A DNA stretch of 64,000 bases, taken from NCBI GenBank assembly GCA_963843275.1, contig CAWJJM010000010.1:186001-250000 (forward strand). The letters run 5' to 3'. The position numbers and the translations under genes were made by a program. The DNA is from CAWJJM01 sp963843275 (GTDB lineage Bacteria > Acidobacteriota > Thermoanaerobaculia > Multivoradales > JBCCEF01). Below are positions 7,597 to 16,299 of this stretch, in pieces. A model generated the notes under the pieces. That model worked only from the letters and a program-made list of their open reading frames with translations. It was not told where the DNA came from and did not search any database. Each line of letters starts with the position of its first letter. Position 1 is the stretch's first letter.

Positions 7597-9179
7597 TCAG
7601 CGCGCGTAGTCGATCGAGCGCGTCTCGCGGATGACCGTCACCTTGATCTGTCCCGGATAGGTCAGCTCCTGCTCGATCTTGCGGGCGATGTCCTTCGACA
7701 GCCACATCGCCTGCTCGTCGGCGATCTTCTCCGAGTCGACGATGATGCGGATCTCGCGCCCGGCCTGGATGGCGAAGCTCTTCTGCACCCCTTTGAAGCC
7801 GCCGGCGAGCTCCTCGAGCTTCTCCAGCCGCTGCACGTAGGTCTCGAGGATCTCGCGCCGCGCGCCGGGGCGAGCGGCGGAGAGCGCGTCGGCCGCGGTG
7901 ACCAGCACCGCCTCCACCGTCTGCGGCTCGTAGTCGCCGTGGTGACAGGCCATGGCGTGGATGACCTCGCTCGCTCTCGCCGTACTTGCGCAGCAGGTCG
8001 ATGCCGATCTCGAGGTGCGTGCCCTCCATCTCCCGGTCGACCGCCTTGCCGATGTCGTGCAGCAGGCCGCGCCGCGCTGCGCGACCTGCGACGTCGGCGC
8101 TGCAGCTCGGCCGCCATGGTCCCGGCGAGGAAGGCGACCTCCTTGGAGTGGTGCAGCACGTTCTGGCCGTAGGAGGTGCGGTAGCGCAGGCGCCCGAGGA
8201 GCCGGACCAGCTCCGGGTGCATGTCGGGGATGTTGAGCTCGAGCAGCGCCGCCTCCCCTTCCTGCAGGATCTGCTGGTCGAACTCGTGCGCTTGACCTTC
8301 TCGACGACCTCCTCGATCCGCGCCGGGTGGATGCGGCCGTCGGCGATGAGGCGCTCCAGCGCGATCCGCGCGATCTCGCGCCGGAAGGGATCGAAGCCGG
8401 AGAGGATGACCGCCTCCGGGGTGTCGTCGACGATCAGGTCGACGCCGGTGGCCGCCTCCAGGGCGCGGATGTTGCGTCCTTCGCGGCCGATGATGCGGCC
8501 CTTCATCTCGTCGCTGGGCAGCATCACCACCGACACGGTGGTCTCGGAGACGTAGTCGGAGGCGGCGCGCTGCACCGCCAGGCCGATGATCATCTGCGCC
8601 TTGCGGTGGGCGCTGCTCGCGCGCCTCGTCTTCGAGCCGCTTGACCAGGTGCGCGGCCTCCATGCGGGCGTCGCTCTCCATCACCCGCATCAGCTCCTCG
8701 CGCGCCTGGCTGCGCGGTCAGGCCGGCGATCTGCTCGAGCTTGCTGCGTTCCTCGTCGAGCAACGCCGCGAGCTCGCGCTCGCGCCCCTCCAGGCTCTTC
8801 CCCCGCGCCGCCAGGTCGCTGCTCCTGCTGGCCGGCCTCGCGCTCGCGCCGGTCCAACTCGTCGCCGGCGCTTGTCGAGCGATGTCCTCCTTCTGGTCGA
8901 GCCGCCGCTCGAGCGCCTCGAGCTCGCTCGCGCCGCTTGCGCGACGCGGTCTCGAACTCGCTGCGCGCCTGGAGCAGCTTCTCCTCGCGCCGCGATCTCC
9001 GCCTCGCGCTGGCGGTTCTCGCTCTTCTGGTCGGCCTCTTCGAGGGTGCGGGCGGCCTGCCGGCGCGCCTGGGCGAGGATCCGCCGGCCGGCCCGTCGCA
9101 GGACCAGCCACCAGATCAGTGGGATCGCGAGGGCGGCGAAGACGATCGCCGCCGCGAGGTAATAGTCCGTCACGTCCAC
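7597..9179 (-). CDS. rny: ribonuclease Y (rny), interrupted by about ten apparent single-base insertions
   Basis: Membrane-anchored endoribonuclease that initiates mRNA decay. The pieces in order are an N-terminal membrane helix (VTDYYLAAAIVFAALAIPL, GTG start at 9179), a long coiled coil (about 9100-8640), a KH domain (GRIIGREGRNIRALEAATG near 8480), an HD domain (LLHDIGKAVD near 8050) and the C-terminus IKVTVIRETRSIDYAR ending at 7597. The summed length, about 525 codons, matches RNase Y. The frame changes near 8987, 8926, 8877, 8870, 8818, 8708, 8612, 8290, 8099 and 7969. Removing one base (two at 8290) restores the expected protein each time. This most likely reflects assembly error, but a decayed gene cannot be excluded from sequence alone. 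Confidence 0.85.
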
Positions 9180-9244
9180 CCCCTGCCAGGCAGCTCTGCC
9201 ACAGGGGGGACGGGTGAGGCGGAGGAAGAACATCCCCCGCGGAG

Positions 9245-9430
9245 CCGTGTCGGGCCGACGCTGGTTAGAACCGGAGCGCCAGGTGGGTGTCCGCCCCGCG
9301 GGCCATTAGACTCCCTGTCCGAGCAGGGCTTGCACAGGCTGCCGCGGGAGATGGGACTCCCGAGTAAAGAGTGTTGGCTCTACCGCTAAGTAACCCGATC
9401 ACGTACCCCGCAGGGAAACCGATTTTCCTC
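9245..9430 (-). ncRNA. ssrS: 6S RNA (SsrS-type regulator of sigma70 RNA polymerase)
   Basis: The gap of about 300 bases downstream of zapA holds a 6S-like RNA on the minus strand. The segment CCCTGCGGG pairs over 9 bp (one G-U) with a later CCCGCGGGG, enclosing a large region that would form the promoter-mimicking bubble. A CCCTG-CTCGGA-CAGGG hairpin sits in the 3' half, like the small hairpin of known 6S RNAs. Near the 3' end comes GGACACCCACCTGG, a segment shared by many 6S RNAs. Location next to zapA is the classical position of ssrS. The ends are approximate. Confidence 0.72.
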
Positions 9431-9481
9431 ACGACCTCGCTTCTCGAAACACGGCGGGTGCCGTTTCCTTCCGTAGTGCCG

Positions 9482-9826
9482 TCAACGACCGAGCGCCGCC
9501 GTCAATTCCCCGGCCAGCGCGTTCACCCGCTCCTCGATCTCGACCCGTTCCCCGTCCCGTAGCTCGCGGCTCTGCAGAAGCTCGTCCGCTAAGTTGAGCG
9601 CCGCCAGGATGGCGATCTTCAAGGGCTCCACCGTCGCCGCCTTCTGGGCCACTTCGCGCATCTTGCGGTCGACGAGCCCGGCCACCTCCTGGAGGTACCC
9701 GCTGTCGTCACGGCCGCGGACGCGATAGACGGCACCGAAGATCTCGACCTCGGTGGTGTCTGGGCTGTTGGCAGCGTCATCGTCCACGGCGACTCCACTT
9801 CGCCCCCGGCGGGACAAGTGTCGCAT
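9482..9826 (-). CDS. zapA: cell division protein ZapA
   Basis: Small FtsZ-ring-associated protein that cross-links FtsZ filaments. It has 114 residues. The N-terminal beta region VEIFGAVYRVRG (about residues 27-38) is followed by a long C-terminal helix with the family segment ILAALNLADELL (about 74-85) that forms the dimeric coiled coil. The gene lies between a small coiled-coil gene and 6S RNA in the pheST-zapA-ssrS order. The start could be a few codons downstream of the ATG at 9826. Confidence 0.85.
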   Translation of the reverse strand: MRHLSRRGRSGVAVDDDAANSPDTTEVEIFGAVYRVRGRDDSGYLQEVAGLVDRKMREVAQKAATVEPLKIAILAALNLADELLQSRELRDGERVEIEERVNALAGELTAALGR

Positions 9827-9890
9827 TACCAGGGGTTTGCCGCGACACTATAGCACAGGCACCGGCGGCGGCCGGGCGCTCGTGGGCCGC

Positions 9891-10133
9891 CTAGGAGAGC
9901 AGCACCTCGAGGTCCGCGGCCAGGCGCTCGACCCGACGGCGGATCTCCTGCCGCTCGCGCCGCCCGTCGGCGGCCGCCGCGGCGTCGCCGCCGGCCGCCG
10001 CCAGCCGCTGCTCGAGCTCGTCCACCCGCTCCGCCAACCGCTGGTTCTCGGCGTCGAGCTCGCGCAGCCGTTCGGCGGCGCGGCGCACCCGGTCCTCCAG
10101 GGGGGCGAGCCAGTCCGGGTCGCTCTTCGGCAT
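9891..10133 (-). CDS. small coiled-coil protein, ZapB-like
   Basis: An 80-residue protein starting MPKSDPDWLAPLEDRV. It is almost wholly a charged heptad-repeat coiled coil (residues 10-80). No catalytic motif is visible. Position directly upstream of zapA suggests a cell-division accessory such as a ZapB-type partner, but similarity to any coiled coil would look the same. An ATG at 10160 would add nine residues overlapping the pheT end. Function is inferred from context only. Confidence 0.6.
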   Translation of the reverse strand: MPKSDPDWLAPLEDRVRRAAERLRELDAENQRLAERVDELEQRLAAAGGDAAAAADGRRERQEIRRRVERLAADLEVLLS

Positions 10134-10147
10134 CTCGCGATCTCCGC

Positions 10148-12214
10148 TCAGCCGGTCCACCCGAAGCGGCGCTCGAGTCGGCGCGCAGGGCGGCCTGGCG
10201 CTCGTTGACTTCGTCCTGGGTGAGCGAGCGCTCCGCCGACAGGTAGAGGAAGCCGAGGGTGGTGTTGACCGCGCCCTCCGGCACGCCCTCGCCGGCGTAG
10301 CGGTCCTTGAGGCCGAAGCTCGCCAGGTCGGCCGGCCGGTTCTCCTCCACCGCCGCGCGCAGCTCCGCCCACGCGGTCCGCCGGGAGTGGGTGAGGGTGA
10401 GGTCGGCTTCGACGCCGGGGAAGCGCGAAGGCACCACGACGTCGAGGTCGCCGGCGCCGGAGCCCAGCGCTCCGGTGGCGAGCTCCGCGGCGTAGAGCGG
10501 CCCGTCGCCCTCCCGGTCGTCGACCTGCCCGAGCCAGCCGGCCAGCTCGCCGCCGGCGAGGATCTCGGCCGCCGTCCCGGGGACCAGGCCGGCGAGCTCC
10601 GCGGGGCGGGAGGCGAGCGGGGTGGCCAGCGCCTCGCCGAGCGTGTCGATCGCTCCCTTGAGGTCGAACAGGTCGAGCTCCACCTCGCGATCCCACGGCG
10701 AGCCCACCCGGCCGCCGGCCACCAGCGCCACGGTCTCGCGCTCGCTCACCCCGCCCTTGACGTTGCGCCAGAAGACGTGGCCGATCTCGAACAGGCGCAC
10801 CGCCGGCGCCCCGCGGCGGCGGTTGAAGCGCGCCGCGTCGAGCAGGTTCGGCAGCAGCGAGCGGCGCAGCACGGCGTAGCGCTCCGACAGCGGGTTGGTC
10901 AGGGCCACGGCGTCGCCGGGCGCCAGCGCGGCGGGCAGCGCGGCGTCGGCCTCGCGGGAGCCGAAGGCGTAGTCGATGGCCTCGGCGTAGCCGCACGCCG
11001 CGAAGTGGTCGCGGACCCGGTCGCGGCGCAGTTGCTCGGGGGTACGCGGTCCGTCGGACCCGGGGACGGCCGGCAGCGTGGTGGGGATGCGGTCGAAGCC
11101 GAGGTGCCGCAGCACCTCCTCGAAGAGGTCGGCCTCGTAGACCTCGCCGCCGTTGGCCGGCTCGGCGGGCACGTCGTACCAGCGCCACGAGGGCACCGTC
11201 ACCCGCCACACGGGCAGGTCGCCACCGGCCTCGGCCGTCAGCTCGAAGCCGAGGCCGGTCATCCAGCGCTCCACGTCGCGGGGGTCGATGCGGGCGCCGG
11301 AGAACGCCTCCAGCGCGGCCGTGGTCGAGCCGGCCGCGGGGCGGCGGCATCTCCCGGCCGCGGACGTCCAGAGCGCCGGCCAGCACGCGGCCGCCCGCCA
11401 CCTCGGCGAGCAGCGCCGCGGCCCGGTCGGCGGCGGCGGCGCAGGCGCCGGGGTCGGCGCCGCGCTCGAAGCGGTGCGAGGCGTCGGTGTGCATGCCGAG
11501 GGCGCGGGCGCCGATGCGCACCCGGCGGCGGTCGAAGTGGGCGCTCTCGATCAACACGTCGACCGTCGCGGCGGTGACCTCGCTGTCGCGGCCGCCCATC
11601 ACCCCCGCCACCGCCACCGGCCGTTCGGCGTCGGCGATCACCAGCACCTCCGGCGACAGGGCGCGGTCCTCGCCGTCCAGGGTGGTCAGGCGCTCGCCCT
11701 CCGCCGCCCGCCGCACGACGACGGCGGGGCCGGCGAGACGGGCGAGGTCGAAGGCGTGCAGCGGCTGGCCGCTCTCCCAGAGGACGAAGTTGGTGACGTC
11801 GACGACGTTGTTGATCGGCCGCAGCCCGATCGCGCCCAGCCGGCGGCGCAGCCACTCCGGGCTCTCCCCCACCCGCACGCCGCGCACCACCCGCGCCACG
11901 TAGCGCGGGCAGCCCTCGGGATCCTCGATCTCCACGCGGACCGCGCCGGCGGCGGCCTCGGGGTCCTCCGGCGGCGCCGCGACGGGCGGGGTCAGCGGGC
12001 GGCGCAGCTTGACCGCGGCCTCCCGGGCGAGGCCGAGGTGGCACATGCAGTCCGGGCGGTTGGTGGTGACGTCGACGTCGAGCAGCGTGTCGCCGTCGCG
12101 CTCCTCGAGCCCCTCGACGGCCAGGCCGACGGCGGTCAGGGCGGCCGCCACCTCGCCGGCGTCGGCCGGCAGGTCGTCGACGTACTCGCCGAGCCACTGG
12201 CGGGAGAAGAGCAC
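10148..12214 (-). CDS. pheT: phenylalanine--tRNA ligase beta subunit, short form, frame-broken
   Basis: Editing and structural subunit of the alpha2beta2 PheRS. The N-terminus MLFSRQWLGEYVDDLP runs straight into the B3/4 editing-domain lead LLDVDVTTNRPDCMCHLG (residues 43-60), without the usual tRNA-binding (EMAP-like) domain, giving about 688 codons instead of about 790. B3/4 (INNVVDVTNFVLWESGQPLH) and B5 follow. The frame slips at about 11340 (one extra C in a C-run; then TTAALEAFSGARIDP) and again near 10175, after which it ends RLERRFGWTG. The catalytic-like core and anticodon-binding domain are readable. It is coupled to pheS. The frame breaks are probably assembly errors in an essential gene. 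Confidence 0.88.
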   Translation of the reverse strand: MLFSRQWLGEYVDDLPADAGEVAAALTAVGLAVEGLEERDGDTLLDVDVTTNRPDCMCHLGLAREAAVKLRRPLTPPVAAPPEDPEAAAGAVRVEIEDPEGCPRYVARVVRGVRVGESPEWLRRRLGAIGLRPINNVVDVTNFVLWESGQPLHAFDLARLAGPAVVVRRAAEGERLTTLDGEDRALSPEVLVIADAERPVAVAGVMGGRDSEVTAATVDVLIESAHFDRRRVRIGARALGMHTDASHRFERGADPGACAAAADRAAALLAEVAGGRVLAGALDVRGREMPPPRGRLDHGRAGGVLRRPHRPPRRGALDDRPRLRADGRGRWRPARVAGDGALVALVRRARRAGQRRRGLRGRPLRGGAAAPRLRPHPHHAAGRPRVRRTAYPRATAPRPGPRPLRGVRLRRGHRLRLRLPRGRRRAARRAGARRRRGPDQPAVGALRRAAPLAAAEPARRGALQPPPRGAGGAPVRDRPRLLAQRQGRGERARDRGAGGRRPGGLAVGSRGGARPVRPQGSDRHARRGAGHPARLPPRGARRPGPRDGGRDPRRRRAGRLARAGRRPGGRRAALRRGARHRSAGLRRRRPRRRGAFALPRRRSRPHPHPLPADRVGGAARGGGGEPAGRPGELRPQGPLRRRGRAGGRGQHHPRLPLPVGGALAHPGRSQRAPGRPARRLERRFGWTG

Positions 12215-12236
12215 GCTCAGCCTCCGGGCGCCGGCA

Positions 12237-13316
12237 TCAGACCGGGATCTGCCGCAACAGCCGTTCGTCGTTGTCGAACAACATGCGGATGTTCGGGATG
12301 CCGTAGCGGTTCATCGCCACCCGGTCGACGCCGAGGCCGAAGGCGAAGCCGCTGTAGACGGTGGGATCGACGCCGCACTCGGCCAGCACGCGCGGGTCGA
12401 CCATGCCGGCGCCGAGGATCTCCATCCAGCCGGTCTGCGAGCACACCTCGCAGCCGCTGCCGCCGCAGTTCTGGCAGCTCACGTCGACCTCGGCCGAGGG
12501 CTCGGTGAAGGGGAAGTGGCTGGGCCGCAGCCGCACCTGGATCGAGGGCGCGAAGAGCCGTTGCAGGAAGGCCTGCAGCGTGCCCTTGAGGTGGGCGAAG
12601 GTGATCCCGCGGTCCACCGCCAGGCCCTCGATCTGGTGGAACATCGGCGAGTGCCGCAGGTCGTTGTCGAAGCGGTAGACGCGGCCGGGGATGATCACCC
12701 GGATGGGCGGCTTGCGCGACAGCATGGTGCGGATCTGCACCGGCGACGTGTGGGTGCGCAGCACGAGCGGCGTGCCGCGGCTGTCGGCGGCGTCGACGAA
12801 GAAGGTGTCCTGGGTGTCGCGCGCCGGATGGTCGGCGGGGAAGTTGAGCGCCTCGAAGTTGTGGTAGTCGGTCTCCACCTCCGGACCCTCGGCGACGCTG
12901 TAGCCGAGCTCGGAGAAGATGCGCTCCATCTCGTGGACGACACGGGTGACCGGGTGGAGGCTGCCGAGCACCGGACGGCGCCCCGGCAGGGTCACGTCGA
13001 CCGCCGCCGCCCGGGCGCTGGCCTGCCGCTCGGCGTCCGCCAGCTCGGCGTCGAGCGCGGCGAGCCGCGCCTCGACCGACTCCTTGAGCCGGTTGACCGC
13101 CTGGCCGTAGTCGCGGCGCTCGGCCGGGGCGACGTCCTTCATCCCGGCCAGCAGCGCCCGCACCCGTCCCTGCTTGCGGCCCAGCCAGTCGAGGCGCAGC
13201 GCCTCCCAGGCCGCCCGGTCGCGGCGCGCGGCGACGGCCGCCGCCTCCTCCTCGAAGCGGCGTGCCAGCTCGCCGACGCCCGCCACGCCCGACGGCGTCA
13301 CCGCCGACTCGCCCAT
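12237..13316 (-). CDS. pheS: phenylalanine--tRNA ligase alpha subunit
   Basis: Catalytic subunit of PheRS, charging tRNA-Phe with phenylalanine. It has 359 residues, intact and of normal length. The N-terminal coiled-coil arm (residues 1-95) is followed by class II motif 1 (HPVTRVVHEMERIF), motif 2 (around FDNDLRHSPMFHQIEG) and motif 3 (GFAFGLGVDRVAM). Two CxxC pairs (SCQNCGGSGCEVC) form a likely zinc-binding site seen in a subset of PheS proteins. It starts 10 bases after the rplT stop, in the conserved order rpmI-rplT-pheS-pheT. Confidence 0.96.
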   Translation of the reverse strand: MGESAVTPSGVAGVGELARRFEEEAAAVAARRDRAAWEALRLDWLGRKQGRVRALLAGMKDVAPAERRDYGQAVNRLKESVEARLAALDAELADAERQASARAAAVDVTLPGRRPVLGSLHPVTRVVHEMERIFSELGYSVAEGPEVETDYHNFEALNFPADHPARDTQDTFFVDAADSRGTPLVLRTHTSPVQIRTMLSRKPPIRVIIPGRVYRFDNDLRHSPMFHQIEGLAVDRGITFAHLKGTLQAFLQRLFAPSIQVRLRPSHFPFTEPSAEVDVSCQNCGGSGCEVCSQTGWMEILGAGMVDPRVLAECGVDPTVYSGFAFGLGVDRVAMNRYGIPNIRMLFDNDERLLRQIPV

Positions 13317-13326
13317 CGCGGCCCCG

Positions 13327-13692
13327 CTACCCCTGCTCCCCCAGCGCCTCGCGGGCGACGTCGGCCAGCTTCGCGAACCCCTCGGGGTCGTGCACCGCCA
13401 CGTCGGCCAGGACCTTGCGGTCGAGCGCGTTGCCGGCCGCCTTCAGGCCGGCGATGAAGCGGCTGTAGGAGAGGCCGTTGAGGCGCGCCGCGGCGTTGAT
13501 GCGGACGATCCACAGGCCGCGCAGGTCGCGCTTCTTCTGGCGCCGGTCGCGGTAGGCGAAGACGCCGCTGCGATCCACCGCCTGCTTGGCGATGCGGTGG
13601 CCGCGCGACTTCAGGCCGTAGTAGCCCTTGGCCCGCTTGAGGATCTTCTTGCGACGGTTCTTGCGGACGGTGCCGCGCTTGACACGGGACAT
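13327..13692 (-). CDS. rplT: 50S ribosomal protein L20
   Basis: Early-assembly large-subunit protein; in other bacteria it also represses its own operon. It has 121 residues. Family segments seen are RVKRGTVRKNRRKKILKRAK at the basic N-terminal extension, KGYYGLKSRGHRIA and LWIVRINAAARLNGLSYSRF. It is followed closely by pheS. A gap of 133 bases separates it from rpmI with no further gene. Confidence 0.97.
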   Translation of the reverse strand: MSRVKRGTVRKNRRKKILKRAKGYYGLKSRGHRIAKQAVDRSGVFAYRDRRQKKRDLRGLWIVRINAAARLNGLSYSRFIAGLKAAGNALDRKVLADVAVHDPEGFAKLADVAREALGEQG

Positions 13693-13825
13693 CTCGAACC
13701 TCGTTTCTGCTCGCCGCCACGGCGGGGGGAGCGGTCAGGGCCGGCGCCGTCCCGCACGGGGAGCGACGCGGCCGGGGCCCCGCTGGACAGGTCCACCCAG
13801 CGGCAGCCCGGAGAGGGAGCGGCTC

Positions 13826-14020
13826 CTAGAGGTGGAGCATCTCCTTCAGGGTCTTGGCGAACTTGCCCTTGACCAGGGTGGACTTGCGCAGCTTGCGCTT
13901 CCGCTTGGTGGTCTTCTTGGTCAGGATGTGGCTGTGCATGGAGTGGCCGCGGCGCACCTTGCCGGTGCCGGTCACCTTGAACCGCTTGGCCGCCCCCCTG
14001 TGGGTCTTCTGCTTCGGCAC
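13826..14020 (-). CDS. rpmI: 50S ribosomal protein L35
   Basis: Small basic ribosomal protein of 64 residues, starting MPKQKTHRGAAKRFKVTGTG and rich in Lys/Arg. Normal length and full family match. infC, which usually precedes rpmI, is absent here: only 129 bases separate rpmI from thrS. A 7-bp hairpin sits 18 bases upstream of the start codon. Confidence 0.97.
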   Translation of the reverse strand: MPKQKTHRGAAKRFKVTGTGKVRRGHSMHSHILTKKTTKRKRKLRKSTLVKGKFAKTLKEMLHL

Positions 14021-14037
14021 GGACTCACCCCCTTGCG

Positions 14038-14055
14038 GGCCACCGACCGGTGGCC
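14038..14055 (-). promoter_or_regulatory. perfect hairpin in the rpmI leader
   Basis: GGCCACC and GGTGGCC form a 7-bp stem with a four-base loop, just upstream of the rpmI ribosome binding region. It could be a terminator-like or L20-binding leader element, since L20 is known to autoregulate through rpmI/infC leaders in other bacteria. GC-rich palindromes are common in this genome, so support is modest. Confidence 0.3.
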
Positions 14056-14149
14056 ACGGGTTCTTCGGGTCGCGTCGTTCGACGGCCGCCCGCTCCGCGG
14101 ACGGCGCGAAACATCGATTTTACACGAGCGGAGTCGATTCCCCAACCCC

Positions 14150-16087
14150 TCAGAGGTCGCGGCGGCGCGCCGCGTCGACCTCCCGCAACCGCTCGACGAC
14201 GGCGTCGATCGGCTGCGCCCCCAGGTCCTCCTCGGTGCGCAGGCGCACCGCCACGGTCTCCGACTCCTCCTCGCGGCCGCCGACGACGAGCATGTAGGGC
14301 ACCTTCTGCACCTGGGCCTCGCGGATCCGGTAGCCGAGCTTCTCGTTGCGGTCGTCGAGCTCGGCGCGCAGGCCGGCGGCGGCCAGGCGCTCGCGCACCC
14401 GCTCGCCGTAGGCGGCGAACTTCTCCGACACCGGCAGCACCACCGCCTGGACGGGGGCCAGCCACACCGGAAAGGCACCGGCCAGGTGCTCGATCAGCAC
14501 CCCGAGGAAGCGCTCGATCGAGCCCAGCATGGCGCGGTGGATCATCACCGGCCGGTGCTCGTCGCCGTCGGCGCCGACGTAGGCGAGCCCGAAGCGCTCG
14601 GGCATCGAGTAGTCGAGCTGCACGGTGCCGAGCTGCCACTGGCGGCCCAGCGCGTCGCGCACCTTGAAGTCGATCTTCGGGCCGTAGAAGGCGCCGTCGC
14701 CGGCGTCGACGCGGAACGGGATGCCGCGCCGCTCGAGGGCCGCCGCCAGCGCCGCCTCCGCCTTCTCCCACATCTCGGCCGTCCCCAGGCTCTTCTCGGG
14801 GCGGGTGGAGATCTCGACGTCGACGTCGTCGAAGCCGAAGACGTCGTAGACCCGGAGGATCATCTCCACCACCCCGACGACCTCGGCCTCCATCTGCTCG
14901 TCGGTGCAGAAGATGTGGGCGTCGTCCTGGGCGAAGCTGCGCACCCGGGACAGGCCCGCCGTCACGCCGCTGCGCTCGTAGCGGTGCAGGCGCCCGAAGT
15001 CGGCGTAGCGCATCGGCAGGTCGCGGTAGGAGCGCAGCGCCGTCTGGTAGATCAGGCAGTGCCCCGGGCAGTTCATCGGCTTGACCGCCATCGCCCGCTC
15101 GTCGGCCTCGGTGAAGAACATCGCCTCGCGGTAGTTGTCGTAGTGGCCGGAGGTGTGCCACAGCTCGACGTCGAGGATCTGCGGCGTGATCACCTCGCCG
15201 TAGCCGAACTCGCGGTACAGCTCGCGCACGTAGTCGACCAGCCGGTTGTAGATCTCCGCCCCCTTGGGGTGGAAGAACGGCGAGGCCGGCGCCAGCGGGT
15301 TGAAGCTGAACAGGTCGAGCTCCTGGCCCAGCCGGCGGTGGTCGCGGGCGCGCGCCTGCTCGAGGCGCTCGAGGTACTCGTCGAGCTGGGCCGCCGTGGC
15401 GAAGGCGGTTCCGTAGATGCGCTGCAGCCGCTCGTTGGCCTCGTCGCCCTTGAAGTAGGCGGCCGACGACTCGAGCAGCTTGACGGCGCCGATCTGGTCC
15501 AGCCGCTGCACGTGCGGCCCCCGGCACAGGTCGAGGAACCGCCCGTGGCGGAAGAGCGTGATCGTCTCGCCTTCGGGGATGTCGCGCAGGCGCTCGATCT
15601 TGAGGTTCTCGCCGAGGTCGCGGAAGATCTTCTCCGCCTCCTCGCGGGAGACCTCGAGGCGCTCGAAGGTCGCCTCCTCGGCGAGGATGCGGCGCATCTC
15701 CTCCTCGATCCGCTCGAGGTCCTCGGGCGTGAAGGGGCGGGAGAAGCGGAAGTCGTACTGGTACTTCTCGGAGTGGTCCTGGCGCCCGGCGTCGATCTCC
15801 ACCTCCGGCCACAGCCGCTTGACGGCGTCGGCGAGGACGTGCTCGGCGCTGTGGCGCACGAAGTCGCCGGCCTCCGGGTCGCGCAGGGTGAGCAGGCGGA
15901 AGCGGCCGCCGCGGCCGAGCGGCTGGCGCAGGTCGACCGGCTGGTCGTCGAGCTCGGCGCCGACCGCGTCGTGGGCGAGGCGCGGACCGATCTGCCGCGC
16001 CACCTCGAGCGGCGTGGTGCCCGCCTCGACGGTGCGCACGGAGCCGTCGGGCAGGGTCAGGCGGATCGCCTCGGTCGTCGTCGTCAT
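14150..16087 (-). CDS. thrS: threonine--tRNA ligase
   Basis: Class II synthetase charging tRNA-Thr. It has 645 residues, full length. An N-terminal TGS domain (1-62) is followed by the editing domain with HSAEHVLADAVKRLWP (the HxxxH zinc/editing site, about 77-92). The catalytic core carries motif 2 (around RYERSGVTAGLSRVRSF), and Cys/His zinc ligands occur in MNCPGHCLIY. The C-terminal anticodon-binding domain runs from about residue 540. It lies 40 bases downstream of a tRNA-Val gene and heads the thrS-rpmI-rplT-pheS-pheT block. Confidence 0.97.
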   Translation of the reverse strand: MTTTTEAIRLTLPDGSVRTVEAGTTPLEVARQIGPRLAHDAVGAELDDQPVDLRQPLGRGGRFRLLTLRDPEAGDFVRHSAEHVLADAVKRLWPEVEIDAGRQDHSEKYQYDFRFSRPFTPEDLERIEEEMRRILAEEATFERLEVSREEAEKIFRDLGENLKIERLRDIPEGETITLFRHGRFLDLCRGPHVQRLDQIGAVKLLESSAAYFKGDEANERLQRIYGTAFATAAQLDEYLERLEQARARDHRRLGQELDLFSFNPLAPASPFFHPKGAEIYNRLVDYVRELYREFGYGEVITPQILDVELWHTSGHYDNYREAMFFTEADERAMAVKPMNCPGHCLIYQTALRSYRDLPMRYADFGRLHRYERSGVTAGLSRVRSFAQDDAHIFCTDEQMEAEVVGVVEMILRVYDVFGFDDVDVEISTRPEKSLGTAEMWEKAEAALAAALERRGIPFRVDAGDGAFYGPKIDFKVRDALGRQWQLGTVQLDYSMPERFGLAYVGADGDEHRPVMIHRAMLGSIERFLGVLIEHLAGAFPVWLAPVQAVVLPVSEKFAAYGERVRERLAAAGLRAELDDRNEKLGYRIREAQVQKVPYMLVVGGREEESETVAVRLRTEEDLGAQPIDAVVERLREVDAARRRDL

Positions 16088-16126
16088 GGCAGTCCTCGGC
16101 CGGACGGAGGGGGCACGCGGGGGAAC

Positions 16127-16203
16127 TGGTAGGCGCTAGCGGACTCGAACCGCTGACCTCTACCGTGTGAAGGTAGCGCTCTAACCAGCTGAGCTAAGCG
16201 CCT
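16127..16203 (-). tRNA. tRNA-Val (anticodon CAC)
   Basis: A 77-nt cloverleaf on the minus strand with acceptor stem AGGCGCT/AGCGCCT, D-arm TAGCTCAGCTGGTTAGAGC, anticodon stem CTACC/GGTAG with loop TTCACAC (anticodon CAC) and T-arm around GGTTCGAGTCC. The CCA end is encoded. It is one of two adjacent valine tRNA genes upstream of thrS. Confidence 0.95.
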
Positions 16204-16222
16204 GTCCTGCCAAGAAAAAAGG

Positions 16223-16299
16223 TGGTAGGCCCGAGCGGACTCGAACCGCTGACCTCTACGATGTCAACGTAGCGCTCTAACCAACTGAGCTACGGGCCT
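16223..16299 (-). tRNA. tRNA-Val (anticodon GAC)
   Basis: A 77-nt cloverleaf on the minus strand with acceptor AGGCCCG/CGGGCCT, anticodon stem CTACG/CGTAG with loop TTGACAT (anticodon GAC) and T-arm GGTTCGAGTCC. The CCA end is encoded. It is nearly identical in the D- and T-arms to the neighbouring tRNA-Val(CAC), suggesting tandem duplication followed by anticodon change. Confidence 0.95.
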
